Assembly: GCF_018919485.1 (NCBI RefSeq) | Contig: NZ_JAHLMU010000001.1 | Location: 801,273 to 865,272, forward strand | From: Psychrobacter sp. TAE2020 | GTDB lineage: Bacteria > Pseudomonadota > Gammaproteobacteria > Pseudomonadales > Moraxellaceae | Length of the DNA: 64,000 nt | Reading direction: 5' to 3' | Shown here: piece after piece, positions 50,427 through 58,344 of the stretch | How positions within the stretch are numbered: position 1 is the first letter of the stretch | Layout of the letters: the number at the start of each line of letters is the position of its first letter | Notes under the pieces: model-generated | What the model saw: the letters and a program-made list of their open reading frames with translations, nothing else | Told to the model about the DNA's origin: nothing | Databases searched by the model: none | Position numbers and translations under genes: made by a program

Positions 50427-51728
50427 GAGACCATCCCAGATTCTGTGTAACTGCCATTTAGATTAAATGCTTACTAATACGATCATCAAACATAATCATA
50501 AAGCGATTAAGGGCAGACGTCCAGTTACGGATCGGCATTGACCACTTCTTGGACGCCTGCTGGGTTGCTAAATACACCACTTTAAACGCCGCTTGGTCAG
50601 ACGGGAACACCTTACGCTTATTCACCGCTGTTCGAATCACGCTGTTTAATGACTCAATAGCATTAGTGGTATAAATGGCTTTTCTGATGTCTTTAGGATA
50701 CTCAAAGAACACCGTTAAGCCCTCCCAGTTGCGGCGCCAAGACTTGACCACATGCGGATAGTTCTTGCCCCATATCTCATCAAAGTGCTCAAGATTGGCC
50801 TGTGCTATCTCAAGCGTATCAGCGCCGTAGATGGCCTTTAAATCAGCCGCTACTGCCTTCTTATCCGTCCATGGCACAAACTTCATGGAATAACGTACCA
50901 TGTGTACGATACACAGCTGAACCTGAGCATTGGGGTAAACGGTGTTAATGGCATCAGGGAAGCCCTTTAGACCATCGACACAGGCGATTAAGATGTCTTG
51001 TACTCCACGGTTTTGTAGTTCAGTGAGTACGCCAAGCCAGAACTTAGCCCCTTCATTTTCTGATAACCACATGCCAAGCAGCTCTTTTTTACCATTAAGA
51101 CCGACGCCTAGCGCCAGATAGATAGCCTTGTTGATGATCTGCTTGTCTTGACGTACTTTAACGACAATGCAGTCTAAATAGACGATAGGATAAACACTGC
51201 TCAGCGGCCGGTTCTGCCAAGCGGTGATGTCGTCTATGATTTGGTCGGTAACCCTTGAGACAAGAGAGCTTGAGATGTCGACATCATAGAGCTCTTTGAT
51301 ACTCTCTACGATCTCAGTGGTGGTTTGACCCTTGGCGTAAAGGTATATGATTTTATCATCAAGACCTGAGATACGGGTTTGATGCTTACTAACAAGTACA
51401 GGCTCAAAGCTGCTATCACGGTCTCTTGGGGTGGAGATCTCAAGATTGCCTGTGTCGCTACGGACGGTCTTTTTAGTGTGTCCATTGCGCTTGTTAGGCT
51501 TGTCTGCTTTCTCATGCTTGGGGTAGCCTAGATGGTCTTCCATCTCAGCTTCAAGAGCGGTATCGATAAAGGATTGCATAAGTTGCTTTTGAAAGTCTTT
51601 GATGTCATCGAAACTTTTCATGCTACTAGCCATTTGCTCGGCTAGTTTTTTAATGTCAGATTGAGTAGTCATTGCTTATTCTCCTGTTAGTGGATTATAA
51701 GCAGTTACACACTTTTTAGGAAAGGCTC
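50427..51728 (-). mobile_element. IS256-family insertion sequence, copy 1
   Basis: A 1302-bp element. Its imperfect 28-bp terminal inverted repeats start GAG.CC and share TGTGTAACTGC at the inner part (20 of 28 positions match by eye). The transposase gene fills it on the minus strand. The outer flank on the left is CCAATAAA (chromosome) and on the right AGTATAGC (plasmid), so this copy has no target duplication of its own. AGTATAGC recurs just before copy 2, which reveals an integrated plasmid. Confidence 0.9.
50458..51672 (-). CDS. IS256 family transposase
   Basis: The 404-residue mutator-type DDE transposase moves the element by copy-out/paste-in transposition. Its features match the family: an N-terminal part with DHLGYPKHEK and RNGHTKKTVRSDTG, then the catalytic RNase H-like core with the first Asp in VYLDCIVVKV, IACVDGLKGFPDAINTVYPNA (second Asp) and CIVHMVRYS, and the C-terminal NAIESLNSVIRTAVNKRKVFPSD containing the Glu. 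Length is close to the family's 390-410. It is intact, with AGGAG upstream of the ATG. Copy 2 is cut by the window end. Confidence 0.95.
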   Translation of the reverse strand: MTTQSDIKKLAEQMASSMKSFDDIKDFQKQLMQSFIDTALEAEMEDHLGYPKHEKADKPNKRNGHTKKTVRSDTGNLEISTPRDRDSSFEPVLVSKHQTRISGLDDKIIYLYAKGQTTTEIVESIKELYDVDISSSLVSRVTDQIIDDITAWQNRPLSSVYPIVYLDCIVVKVRQDKQIINKAIYLALGVGLNGKKELLGMWLSENEGAKFWLGVLTELQNRGVQDILIACVDGLKGFPDAINTVYPNAQVQLCIVHMVRYSMKFVPWTDKKAVAADLKAIYGADTLEIAQANLEHFDEIWGKNYPHVVKSWRRNWEGLTVFFEYPKDIRKAIYTTNAIESLNSVIRTAVNKRKVFPSDQAAFKVVYLATQQASKKWSMPIRNWTSALNRFMIMFDDRISKHLI

Positions 51729-51736
51729 AGTATAGC
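51729..51736 (+). repeat. target duplication AGTATAGC, left
   Basis: The 8 bases just inside IS copy 1. They are identical to 63866-63873, the 8 bases just before IS copy 2. IS256-family elements duplicate 8-9 bp on insertion. Confidence 0.85.
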
Positions 51737-51790
51737 AACAGTCTTGATCGTGGACTAAACACACTGCCACGGCATCATAGTCAATACACG

Positions 51791-52327
51791 CTAGCCGTTT
51801 ATGTAATAGCACATAAGTAGTAGGATTATTTCAGGTGGCAGCGTGAGCTCTTTGGTCGTGCCATTAAGATGGGCAGTTCGTGTAATACCGTCTGCATACA
51901 CTTTAGTTTCTTTATCGTAGAATCCAAAAATCTCACCGACCAAACGAATATCACTTAACAGCTTGCCGTGTTTTTTGTTCGCAGCATTGCTCATAGCCAG
52001 CGTTCCTAATGGCTCATCGACCATCAACATCAGAGTCACAAACTGCATCACGCGATCATGAAGTTTGGGTGAATCTATCATCTCATGATAAAAAGCATAT
52101 GCTTCATCGCTGGTACAGAGTTTTTCAAACATAATAAAAGCATGAGCTACCATCTTTGCAATATCTGGATCATCTTCCGCAAATTTAATCGCAATAGTAT
52201 CCCTAGCAAGTGGCAGCATCACAGATAAAGCGCCTTCACTATCTGCCACTACACCATCGACCATATACGGCTCTATGTCTACGTCAAAACTTAATAGCGC
52301 AGCTTTATGCTTTTCAATAAACATCAC
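51791..52327 (-). CDS. hypothetical plasmid protein
   Basis: I do not recognise this 178-residue protein. It is mostly alpha-helical, with an acidic N-terminal half (MMFIEKHKAALLSFDVDIEP) and a hydrophobic C-terminal end (LTLPPEIILLLMCYYI). No motif, signal peptide or clear membrane segment was found apart from the short C-terminal stretch. It starts three bases after the stop of the MobC-like gene and is probably co-transcribed with it, so a role in mobilisation or plasmid upkeep is possible. Confidence 0.6.
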   Translation of the reverse strand: MMFIEKHKAALLSFDVDIEPYMVDGVVADSEGALSVMLPLARDTIAIKFAEDDPDIAKMVAHAFIMFEKLCTSDEAYAFYHEMIDSPKLHDRVMQFVTLMLMVDEPLGTLAMSNAANKKHGKLLSDIRLVGEIFGFYDKETKVYADGITRTAHLNGTTKELTLPPEIILLLMCYYING

Positions 52328-52330
52328 CTA

Positions 52331-52810
52331 TCACCCACGGTAGTTTGGATTATTTATATCAGTAGAGTAAGCATTATCATCCGACAATAGAGCGCGTGCG
52401 TCATTATTAGTATCACTATAAGACTGAGCTTGCTGATTGTTTTCAGCCTCACCGTTAGATGCTTTCATATTGACCGTAGACGAATCTTTTTCTTCACTTA
52501 AACCAATATCACCGCCTAAACTTTCAATCATACTTTTAAACAACTCTTTATCCGATTTCCTCGTTAAAAAATCCGGAAAGTGAATGGCAAAGTATTCTCG
52601 AATCATCTGTTCATCATTACCATCAGTCGCTAATACCTGACCTAAGAATGCCCCCATCAGAATCTTTTGCTTGTTCAGTCGTTTATCTAGCTTTACCTGC
52701 TGAACCTTAGCTTGGCGTTTTAGTTCTTCTAGCTTCTGACGTTCTTTTAGCTCGTTAGATTTTTGACTATCAAAGATAGAAGTAGTTATTTTATTATGAG
52801 TAGCTGACAT
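52331..52810 (-). CDS. MobC/TraD-like mobilisation accessory protein
   Basis: 159 residues from the ATG at 52810 (a GTG at 52855 is also in frame). A basic coiled coil (about 20-60, KERQKLEELKRQAKVQQVKL) leads into KQKILMGAFLGQVLATDG, a pattern like the R-x-x-L-x-G-A-x-L segment of TraD/MobC accessory proteins of MobQ plasmids; the C-terminal half is polar. It is transcribed divergently from the relaxase gene across the candidate oriT, the usual place for the oriT-binding accessory gene. Function is inferred mainly from position and composition. Confidence 0.55.
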   Translation of the reverse strand: MSATHNKITTSIFDSQKSNELKERQKLEELKRQAKVQQVKLDKRLNKQKILMGAFLGQVLATDGNDEQMIREYFAIHFPDFLTRKSDKELFKSMIESLGGDIGLSEEKDSSTVNMKASNGEAENNQQAQSYSDTNNDARALLSDDNAYSTDINNPNYRG

Positions 52811-52930
52811 AGTATTTCTCTTTATAAACAATATTTTATCCACCATAGCAAGCACTTAACAATGATTCAATCACTTATGATATGCTTTAACACAACAGCA
52901 TCAGATACCTTAAATATATTATTTTAGTAT

Positions 52931-53070
52931 TTGATGTTTGAGTCCCTCTGACTAAGAGCGAAGTAACGACTCAAAATTTAATCTATCCACTTCGTTACTA
53001 TTCTAATTTTTGAATCCTTCTTCGTTGGGGAAACCCCAAACCCCAACCATCACGAAAAGATGTGATGAGC
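52931..53070. other. candidate origin of transfer (oriT)
   Basis: This lies in the divergent gap upstream of the relaxase gene. It has an 8-bp inverted repeat AGTAACGA / TCGTTACT (52962-52969 region and about 52994-53001), and the hairpin TTGGGGAAACCCCAA at 53023-53037 followed by CCCCAACC. MobQ relaxases nick beside such repeats directly upstream of their gene. The nick site itself cannot be assigned by eye. Confidence 0.5.
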
Positions 53071-53097
53071 AAAAGCTAAAACAGAGGCAGTCCTATT

Positions 53098-55320
53098 ATG
53101 ACGATAGTACACATTGCGACAAAGGCGATTTCTCGAAAAGTGGGACAGTCAGCAGTGGCGTGTGCGGCATATCGTGCTGGGGATGTTCTTGATGATGCTA
53201 AATATGGCAAGACGCATGACTATGGTAAAAAATCTGGTGTCATGAGTAGCGATATCGTTATGCCATTTGCGCTAAAGGCGCTTGGTGTGAGCGTAGATAG
53301 AGAGACGCTTTGGAATACTGCTGAAGCTGCAGAATCAAGATCGGACAGTCGAGTGGCGCGTGAGTGGCTGATTAACTTGCCTCATGAGTTGTCTGAGAGT
53401 GAACGTTATGAGCTAGCAATAAAGTTTGCCCAAAAGCTTGTTGATGATATGGATGTGATTGCTGATGTTTGTATTCATCGTCCTGTGATGAAGCTGCCTT
53501 TTGATCCTGAAGCTAAACCTAGCTCTAAGCGATTGCGTGAAGGGGAGGAAAACCCTGATCCGCGTAATTTTCACGCGCATATTATGGTTACTACTCGAGC
53601 GCCTTTGGTTGAACCTAATAAAACCTTGGCATTTGATTCAAACCTTAAAACCCCTTTTGAGTGGTCCAATAAAAAGCGTAAGGCACATGGTCTGCCGTCA
53701 TCAATGCAGGAGATTAAGCGTATTCGTGAGATGTGGGTAGATACCGCCAATAAGGTATTAGCGCAATATCATTTACCACTGATGGATGCGCGCAGTTATC
53801 AGGATCAGGGGCTTGATCAGCAGCCCACTATTAAAATGGGCGTTGAGGCAACCGCCATGGAGCGCCGAGGCATCACTACCGAAAAGGGAAATACCAACCG
53901 CGCAATCAAAGCACGCAACAAGATGGTTGCTGAGAACCGTATTCAACAGAGGACAGACCATGAGCGACGAGCTAGAAGACTTAGAAACGGAATTGCTTGG
54001 GCAACTAAGCAAAACGCAAGATTATCAATCCTCATTGGAGACGCAGAACAGCGAGTTGATAGCACAAAACGAAGTATTGAAGAAACAACATCAGGAATTG
54101 CTTGGGCAGCTGAGCGATGCGAAAGAACTCCAAACGGCATTGACACAGTCAATAACAGAATCAAATCAGCAGACGATGGCATTAGATGGACAACTGACCG
54201 CTGCGAAAGCCTACCAAAGCTCATTGGAGACACAGAACAGCGCATTACAGACACAGAACCAAACCTTGAGTGGACAGCTAAACGATGTGAAAACTTACCA
54301 AAGCGATGTGATGAAACAAAACAAAGAATTGACAGCTCAAAACAGTGGATTGCTCACAACTCAAAAAGAGCTACAGACAGCGAATCAATCGCTAAGACAA
54401 TCAATCAAGGCATTACAGAGCGAGCAAAACCAGCCCCAAGCCCCTTCGACGACAGTTACCGACGAGCCTTTCTTGAGCGAAAAAGACGAATTGATAGAGA
54501 CCTTGCTAAAGAAAATAGAGAAGCTGACCTCAGAAAACACGGAGATGCGAGCATCTCTGCTACTGCTCGAGAGGCGAGGCAAATATTAGCACACCGACTC
54601 ATTACCCGAAGTCTTGAGAAAAACAGCTTACGTAAAGCGTATCAAGACAGCTCGATTGACTACCCAGAAAAATTTGATTGCCGTCAAATAGAGGTGCTTG
54701 ACGACTTTGCCAAATCTCTCGGTATTGATAATGACAAAAGCAACATTAGGGAAAAACAGAATGAGGTCGGTGAAATGCTGACTTTCGAGGTGATGACAAA
54801 TAATCTCAGTGCCATAGATATATTACTTAATAGACAAAAAGAACGTGCACGTTATGAGACGATCACAGCAGACTTTAATGAGTTTATTGCAAGAGCAGAC
54901 GCTAGTAGAGATAAGACCAATAAAGAGCTGCAAAGAGGCTTGGGTAGAACAGATATCAGCAGAATGACCTCTGAGATACTAACAGCCGTTAGCTACATAG
55001 AACATATTGAAAACTATATCGACAAAGAAGGCACCGCAGATGATTGTAAAAGATTGGCAGAAAAACGTATCAAAGACACAATAACGCGCACTTGCACTCA
55101 GTTTAAATTGTCATATCAAGGATTAAAAGATCTAGATAGTACAGAGAGCGTCCAGAAGCACTTTAAAGCGTTGCAAGACGGTTTAGAGGGATTTACTACT
55201 AAATATACCGAAAAGTTGACTGAGGGTGATTTAAACAACATTAACGATGGTCTCAAGGTGTTAGATACTAAGATAAATGTCAACAAGCCTGATCATACTC
55301 CTTCTTTTGGTTTTAGATGA
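53098..55320 (+). CDS. mobA: MobQ-type relaxase, MobA/MobL family
   Basis: The relaxase nicks oriT and leads the plasmid strand during mobilisation by a helper. The 740-residue protein begins MTIVHIATKAISRKVGQSAV, with Tyr25 in ACAAYRAGDV corresponding in position to the nicking Tyr of the RSF1010/R1162 MobA type. The metal-binding His set is HAH (159-161) and H127 (CIHRP). Residues ~288-497 are Arg/Glu-rich with repeated GIxWxxxRCExxP units and share their DNA with a second gene in another frame. The C-terminal ~240 residues are helical and show no primase motif. Confidence 0.92.
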   Translation: MTIVHIATKAISRKVGQSAVACAAYRAGDVLDDAKYGKTHDYGKKSGVMSSDIVMPFALKALGVSVDRETLWNTAEAAESRSDSRVAREWLINLPHELSESERYELAIKFAQKLVDDMDVIADVCIHRPVMKLPFDPEAKPSSKRLREGEENPDPRNFHAHIMVTTRAPLVEPNKTLAFDSNLKTPFEWSNKKRKAHGLPSSMQEIKRIREMWVDTANKVLAQYHLPLMDARSYQDQGLDQQPTIKMGVEATAMERRGITTEKGNTNRAIKARNKMVAENRIQQRTDHERRARRLRNGIAWATKQNARLSILIGDAEQRVDSTKRSIEETTSGIAWAAERCERTPNGIDTVNNRIKSADDGIRWTTDRCESLPKLIGDTEQRITDTEPNLEWTAKRCENLPKRCDETKQRIDSSKQWIAHNSKRATDSESIAKTINQGITERAKPAPSPFDDSYRRAFLERKRRIDRDLAKENREADLRKHGDASISATAREARQILAHRLITRSLEKNSLRKAYQDSSIDYPEKFDCRQIEVLDDFAKSLGIDNDKSNIREKQNEVGEMLTFEVMTNNLSAIDILLNRQKERARYETITADFNEFIARADASRDKTNKELQRGLGRTDISRMTSEILTAVSYIEHIENYIDKEGTADDCKRLAEKRIKDTITRTCTQFKLSYQGLKDLDSTESVQKHFKALQDGLEGFTTKYTEKLTEGDLNNINDGLKVLDTKINVNKPDHTPSFGFR
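53960..54589 (+). CDS. MobB-like coiled-coil protein nested in mobA in another frame
   Basis: A 209-residue frame lies wholly inside mobA, shifted by one base. It starts MSDELEDLETELLGQLSKTQ at an ATG with AGAGGA eight bases upstream. The protein is a near-perfect heptad coiled coil with about four repeats of the type GQLxxAKxYQSSLETQNSxL, ending in a second, acidic coil (SEKDELIETLLKKIEKL). No stop codon occurs in 630 bases and composition is consistent with a real protein. RSF1010 mobB similarly overlaps mobA in another frame, which supports a relaxosome role; sequence similarity to MobB is not claimed. Confidence 0.65.
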   Translation: MSDELEDLETELLGQLSKTQDYQSSLETQNSELIAQNEVLKKQHQELLGQLSDAKELQTALTQSITESNQQTMALDGQLTAAKAYQSSLETQNSALQTQNQTLSGQLNDVKTYQSDVMKQNKELTAQNSGLLTTQKELQTANQSLRQSIKALQSEQNQPQAPSTTVTDEPFLSEKDELIETLLKKIEKLTSENTEMRASLLLLERRGKY

Positions 55321-55415
55321 GCATCTCTAATGTTCTCTTAAGAAAAATAGTCTATCTCAATGATTCTCTACTTATTTTAAGAATTTTTTATCACCCGTTT
55401 CTTTGAAGGGGTTTA

Positions 55416-55445
55416 TTTACTCCTGTTTACTCCTGTTTACTCCTG
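55416..55445 (+). repeat. three 10-bp direct repeats TTTACTCCTG
   Basis: TTTACTCCTG occurs three times in tandem (55416-55425, 55426-55435, 55436-55445). Its TTTACTC core is the reverse complement of the GAGTAAA core of the iterons about 50 bases further on. Such inverted half-copies are typical of initiator autoregulation or handcuffing sites. Confidence 0.7.
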
Positions 55446-55490
55446 TTTAAGAGCGTTTTTTCTTCTTTAAAATCAATATGTTACATGAAG

Positions 55491-55580
55491 AAAAAAGAGT
55501 AAATGAGCTAAAAAAAGAGTAAATGAGCTAAAAAAAGAGTAAATGAGCTAAAAAAAGAGTAAATGAGCTAAAAAAAGAGA
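55491..55580 (+). repeat. plasmid iterons (20-bp unit, four copies)
   Basis: The 20-bp unit AAATGAGCTAAAAAAAGAGT is repeated in tandem from 55501 to 55580; the fourth copy differs in the last base. A partial copy (AAAAAAGAGT) precedes it at 55491. It stands about 90 bases before the Rep_3 initiator gene, so this is the likely vegetative origin. Confidence 0.85.
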
Positions 55581-55669
55581 TTAATAAAAATAACTATTTA
55601 TTCATTTCTTTTTTATGATAAGTTGTCTTATATAGAACCAGAATAAACTTAGAAATAGTGGAATGCAAA

Positions 55670-56599
55670 ATGGAAAATAACCTAGTAGTACAGTCAAATG
55701 ATCTAGTTCTTGCTACCTATACGATGACAACGAAAGAAAAAGAGCTTCTATTGACTTGTATTAGTCAAATTGATAGCCGACCAGATGCTCCAAATATCAG
55801 TAAGCAAACCAAGTTTACTGTTACTTCTGATGAAGTAAAAAATCTTTTCTATCGTGACAGCAATGCAAAAAATATTTACCGTGATCTTGAGCAAGCTAGT
55901 AACCGCCTGTTTGAAAGGGAGGTTATCATCGAATTACCCGACAATGAAATATTGCGCACTCGCTTTGTCAGTAGTGTTCTATTTAGCCCAAATACAGGCA
56001 AAGTTACGCTAGCTTTTGCAGAGGATATATTGCCATATCTAACACAGTTAAAAGCAAATTTTACTAAATATAAGCTGCTAGAGATCAGTGAGCTATCAAG
56101 CATACACGCCATACGCTTATATGAATTAATAGTGTGCTGGATTGGACAGTATCAGTACAGTAAGGCGTATGAACTTGAAAATTTCAAATATGTTATGGGC
56201 ATAAAAGGTAAGTACAAGCAATTTAGTGAACTTAGAAAATATGTAATTGATAGAGCCTTAGAAGAAATTAACGAAAGTACGAATTATAAGGTTAGTGTAG
56301 AGTACAAGAAAAAGAGTAGAGGCAAAGGTTACGAGGGATTAAATCTTAAATTCCATAAGAAAATATTAGACAAGCTAACCAGCGAAGATGGAACATTGTC
56401 ACAGGCTACGATACAGTCTATTGTTGATAACGTGCAGTTTATGAATGATTATAACAACCATCTAAGTCTAAGTTACGACGGCAAAATGAATAATGAGGTG
56501 TTCAAACGCGAAATGATGAACATCATACAGCGAGAGCCTGAAAGCTTTAATAAGCCAAATAAAGGTTTAGAAAGCTATTTACCAAAGATTAAATACTAA
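55670..56599 (+). CDS. repB: Rep_3 family replication initiator RepB
   Basis: The initiator binds the iterons and starts plasmid replication. From the ATG at 55670 (GTGGA seven bases upstream) it has 309 residues, normal for this family. It shows the winged-helix pair of Rep_3 initiators: LVVQSNDLVLATYTMTTKEKELLL near the start, RDLEQASNRLFEREV, FTKYKLLEISELSSIHAIRLYEL, and FKYVMGIKGKYKQFSELRKYVIDRALEEINE. A GTG four codons upstream (55658) is an alternative start. The gene is followed by a convergent RepA-like gene. Confidence 0.92.
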   Translation: MENNLVVQSNDLVLATYTMTTKEKELLLTCISQIDSRPDAPNISKQTKFTVTSDEVKNLFYRDSNAKNIYRDLEQASNRLFEREVIIELPDNEILRTRFVSSVLFSPNTGKVTLAFAEDILPYLTQLKANFTKYKLLEISELSSIHAIRLYELIVCWIGQYQYSKAYELENFKYVMGIKGKYKQFSELRKYVIDRALEEINESTNYKVSVEYKKKSRGKGYEGLNLKFHKKILDKLTSEDGTLSQATIQSIVDNVQFMNDYNNHLSLSYDGKMNNEVFKREMMNIIQREPESFNKPNKGLESYLPKIKY

Positions 56600-56623
56600 C
56601 ATGCTGTCTAATATCAGTAGTAG

Positions 56624-57118
56624 CTAGAAGAACCAACGTTTCTTCTTAGGAGGAGTCGGAGTTATTATCGTTGGTTTTTGTTCCAGCTGTGGTTCATCAT
56701 CAGGCTCAAATTGCTTGAACTCTAGCAGTCTCACTTGTGCAAAATCATGAATACTGGCGTTGGCTCTCTCCAGCGTCTTGTTTAGCTGACCAATCTGTTG
56801 TTGGTAATTTTCTATCAACTGCTTTTGATCGCTGACCTGCTGCCGTAGGTGTTCGTTCTTTAACTTCTCTAGCTCTAATTGGTGTTCAAGCGCTGTACAA
56901 GACTTTACAGTCTGACTGTTCAAGTGCGTATTATCAGCACTGTCCAGTGATTGTTCAGTACGTTTTCTGGAAACAGGTTCGCCAAATACTCGAATCATCT
57001 CCGAAGTATCAATTTTCTTGTCTGAAGTTCTAGAAAGCTCACCATCATTGACCTTCTGATAGATCGTCGTTCTTGATACACCCCACTCTTTTGCCGCTTT
57101 CGTCACTGATATGATCAT
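56624..57118 (-). CDS. plasmid replication-associated HTH/coiled-coil protein (RepA-like)
   Basis: 164 residues. The N-terminus is a helix-turn-helix (VTKAAKEWGVSRTTIYQKVNDG), followed by a linker and a coiled coil (about 80-130, LEHQLELEKLKNEHLRQQV), with a basic-aromatic ending KKKRWFF. This plan is common beside repB in Acinetobacter and Psychrobacter plasmids, where such genes are labelled RepA or replication DNA-binding protein. It is convergent with repB. The GTTCA palindromes just upstream are likely its own operator. Its precise job (replication or segregation) is not established. Confidence 0.7.
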   Translation of the reverse strand: MIISVTKAAKEWGVSRTTIYQKVNDGELSRTSDKKIDTSEMIRVFGEPVSRKRTEQSLDSADNTHLNSQTVKSCTALEHQLELEKLKNEHLRQQVSDQKQLIENYQQQIGQLNKTLERANASIHDFAQVRLLEFKQFEPDDEPQLEQKPTIITPTPPKKKRWFF

Positions 57119-57119
57119 T

Positions 57120-57186
57120 GTTCACCTAGTGTTCAAGTACGTTTTTAGTGTCTGTACAATACGACTGTTCAGAACGTTCAGTGAAC
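57120..57186 (-). promoter_or_regulatory. palindromic operator cluster upstream of the RepA-like gene
   Basis: Two adjoining palindromes, GTTCAGAAC (57167-57175) and GTTCAGTGAAC (57176-57186), plus GTTCAC (57120-57125) and GTTCAAGTACG (57131-57141), lie just upstream of the start codon. Similar GTTCAAG(C/T)-type copies occur inside the coding region near 56884, 56929 and 56953. This suggests autoregulation by the HTH protein. Confidence 0.5.
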
Positions 57187-57321
57187 AACTATGGCACTAA
57201 CCTACCTATGAGGCAAATCATAAATAATTTGATGTGTAAATTAGGGATTTAGCTACATAGCATCCGTTTTATTGAACAAATATAGGTTATAATTGCTTGT
57301 TTTTTAAGATAAGACTTAGCT

Positions 57322-57654
57322 ATGGCATTAGTAAATTGTCCGGAATGTTCAAATCAAGTAAGTGATACAGCTCTCGATTGCCCATCTTGCGGCACATCTT
57401 TAAATAAGCTCAAAAGAAGCTTTATGGGGAAAATATTTAAATGGCTGTTTATTTTATTTAACCTTTTTATGTTTGTCATATCATTTAAAGCTTGTGGAGG
57501 AGTGTCTGAGATTTATAACTCTTCACAAAATGAATATGAACAAGCAGGTGCAGCGATTGGAACAACGATTGGAATGGGACTTATTTTAACCATATGGGTC
57601 TTCATTGATATCATTTTAGGGCTATTTGTCTTGTTTACTAGACCAAAAAGATAA
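57322..57654 (+). CDS. zinc-ribbon membrane protein
   Basis: 110 residues. The N-terminus has two CxxC pairs (CPECSNQVSDTALDCPSCG), a zinc ribbon, followed by two membrane helices (about residues 36-55, FKWLFILFNLFMFVISF, and about 82-104, MGLILTIWVFIDIILGLFVLF). Such small ribbon-plus-membrane proteins are common on plasmids and phages and have no agreed function. It is flanked by convergent and divergent genes, so no operon is apparent. Confidence 0.7.
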   Translation: MALVNCPECSNQVSDTALDCPSCGTSLNKLKRSFMGKIFKWLFILFNLFMFVISFKACGGVSEIYNSSQNEYEQAGAAIGTTIGMGLILTIWVFIDIILGLFVLFTRPKR

Positions 57655-57771
57655 ACCGAGTATCGCCACTAAAAGCTGTGAATACAGATTACAGGTGGTG
57701 TTCTATAATAGGTGTCACTCTCTAATTTAATAGACAGGTGACCCTATCGGCTCATATTCCACTCAGCTATA

Positions 57772-58344
57772 TTATGAACAAGCACCTGCTTGTTGTGCTC
57801 CATAATTCGCTTCACTTACAGTATATTTGCTTCCAGCACTTGATGAGAGTTGTTCGATAAGCCCATCACAAGAGAAGCCTGTCATATCAAGATACTGTCC
57901 TGCTGATCTTACAGCTTGCTCATTCCAATCAATGTTTAAGCTATCTATCGCAATAGTGGCATCGTCAACTCTATAACCATCACCATATTCTGACGAAAGC
58001 TGCTCGATTAGCCCTTCGCGTGAAAAGCCTGTCATATTTATATATTGTTCAGCTGATCTGACAGCATTCTTTTGTGGGCGACTAAGTCCCTCAGGCTTAG
58101 CTTCTTCCTGAGCAATATCCGCAACAGCTGTATCAGCTACTTCAGAAGAGTCAGCAACAACTAACTGTTCAGAAGGGTTTTCATCTACGTTAGCTTCAGT
58201 TTGTGAAGAATCAGCAACGACTAACTGCTCAGAAGGGTCTTCATTTACGTTAACTTCAGTTTGTGAAGAGTTATCACCAAAAATAACTCCGATTATTATA
58301 AAACCGACAAATATAATAGCTACCCACTTAAGTGACTTCTTCAT
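57772..58344 (-). CDS. Ltp-type (host-cell-surface lipoprotein-like) membrane protein
   Basis: 190 residues. A membrane anchor (about 6-23, KWVAIIFVGFIIIGVIFG) is followed by two nearly exact 20-residue repeats (SSQTEVNVNEDPSEQLVVA and its copy). Two Ltp-type repeats come next: QKNAVRSAEQYINMTGFSREG and NEQAVRSAGQYLDMTGFSCDG, each continuing LIEQLSS. This repeat is PF07553-like; in phage TP-J34 the Ltp protein blocks DNA entry of other phages. The N-terminus is a membrane helix, not a clear lipobox. Superinfection exclusion is a hypothesis. Confidence 0.75.
   Translation of the reverse strand: MKKSLKWVAIIFVGFIIIGVIFGDNSSQTEVNVNEDPSEQLVVADSSQTEANVDENPSEQLVVADSSEVADTAVADIAQEEAKPEGLSRPQKNAVRSAEQYINMTGFSREGLIEQLSSEYGDGYRVDDATIAIDSLNIDWNEQAVRSAGQYLDMTGFSCDGLIEQLSSSAGSKYTVSEANYGAQQAGACS

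Larger units (their letters stand above)
55321..55669. other. candidate replication origin region
   Basis: The gap between mobA and repB contains the two repeat arrays and then an AT-rich stretch (55580-55630), as expected for the melting region of an iteron origin. A perfect DnaA box was not found by eye. Confidence 0.6.

Noticed and set aside
53010..53192. 60-codon frame overlapping the mobA start
   Set aside because: It runs through the candidate oriT repeats and overlaps the clearly real relaxase start in another frame.
53786..53959. Upstream part of the nested frame in mobA
   Set aside because: The frame is open from 53786, but the ribosome-binding site and coiled coil begin only at 53960; the earlier residues look like a shadow of mobA.
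55416..55580. Tandem repeats as a possible CRISPR array
   Set aside because: The units are directly adjoining 10- and 20-bp repeats with no spacers and lie beside a Rep_3 gene; they are iterons.
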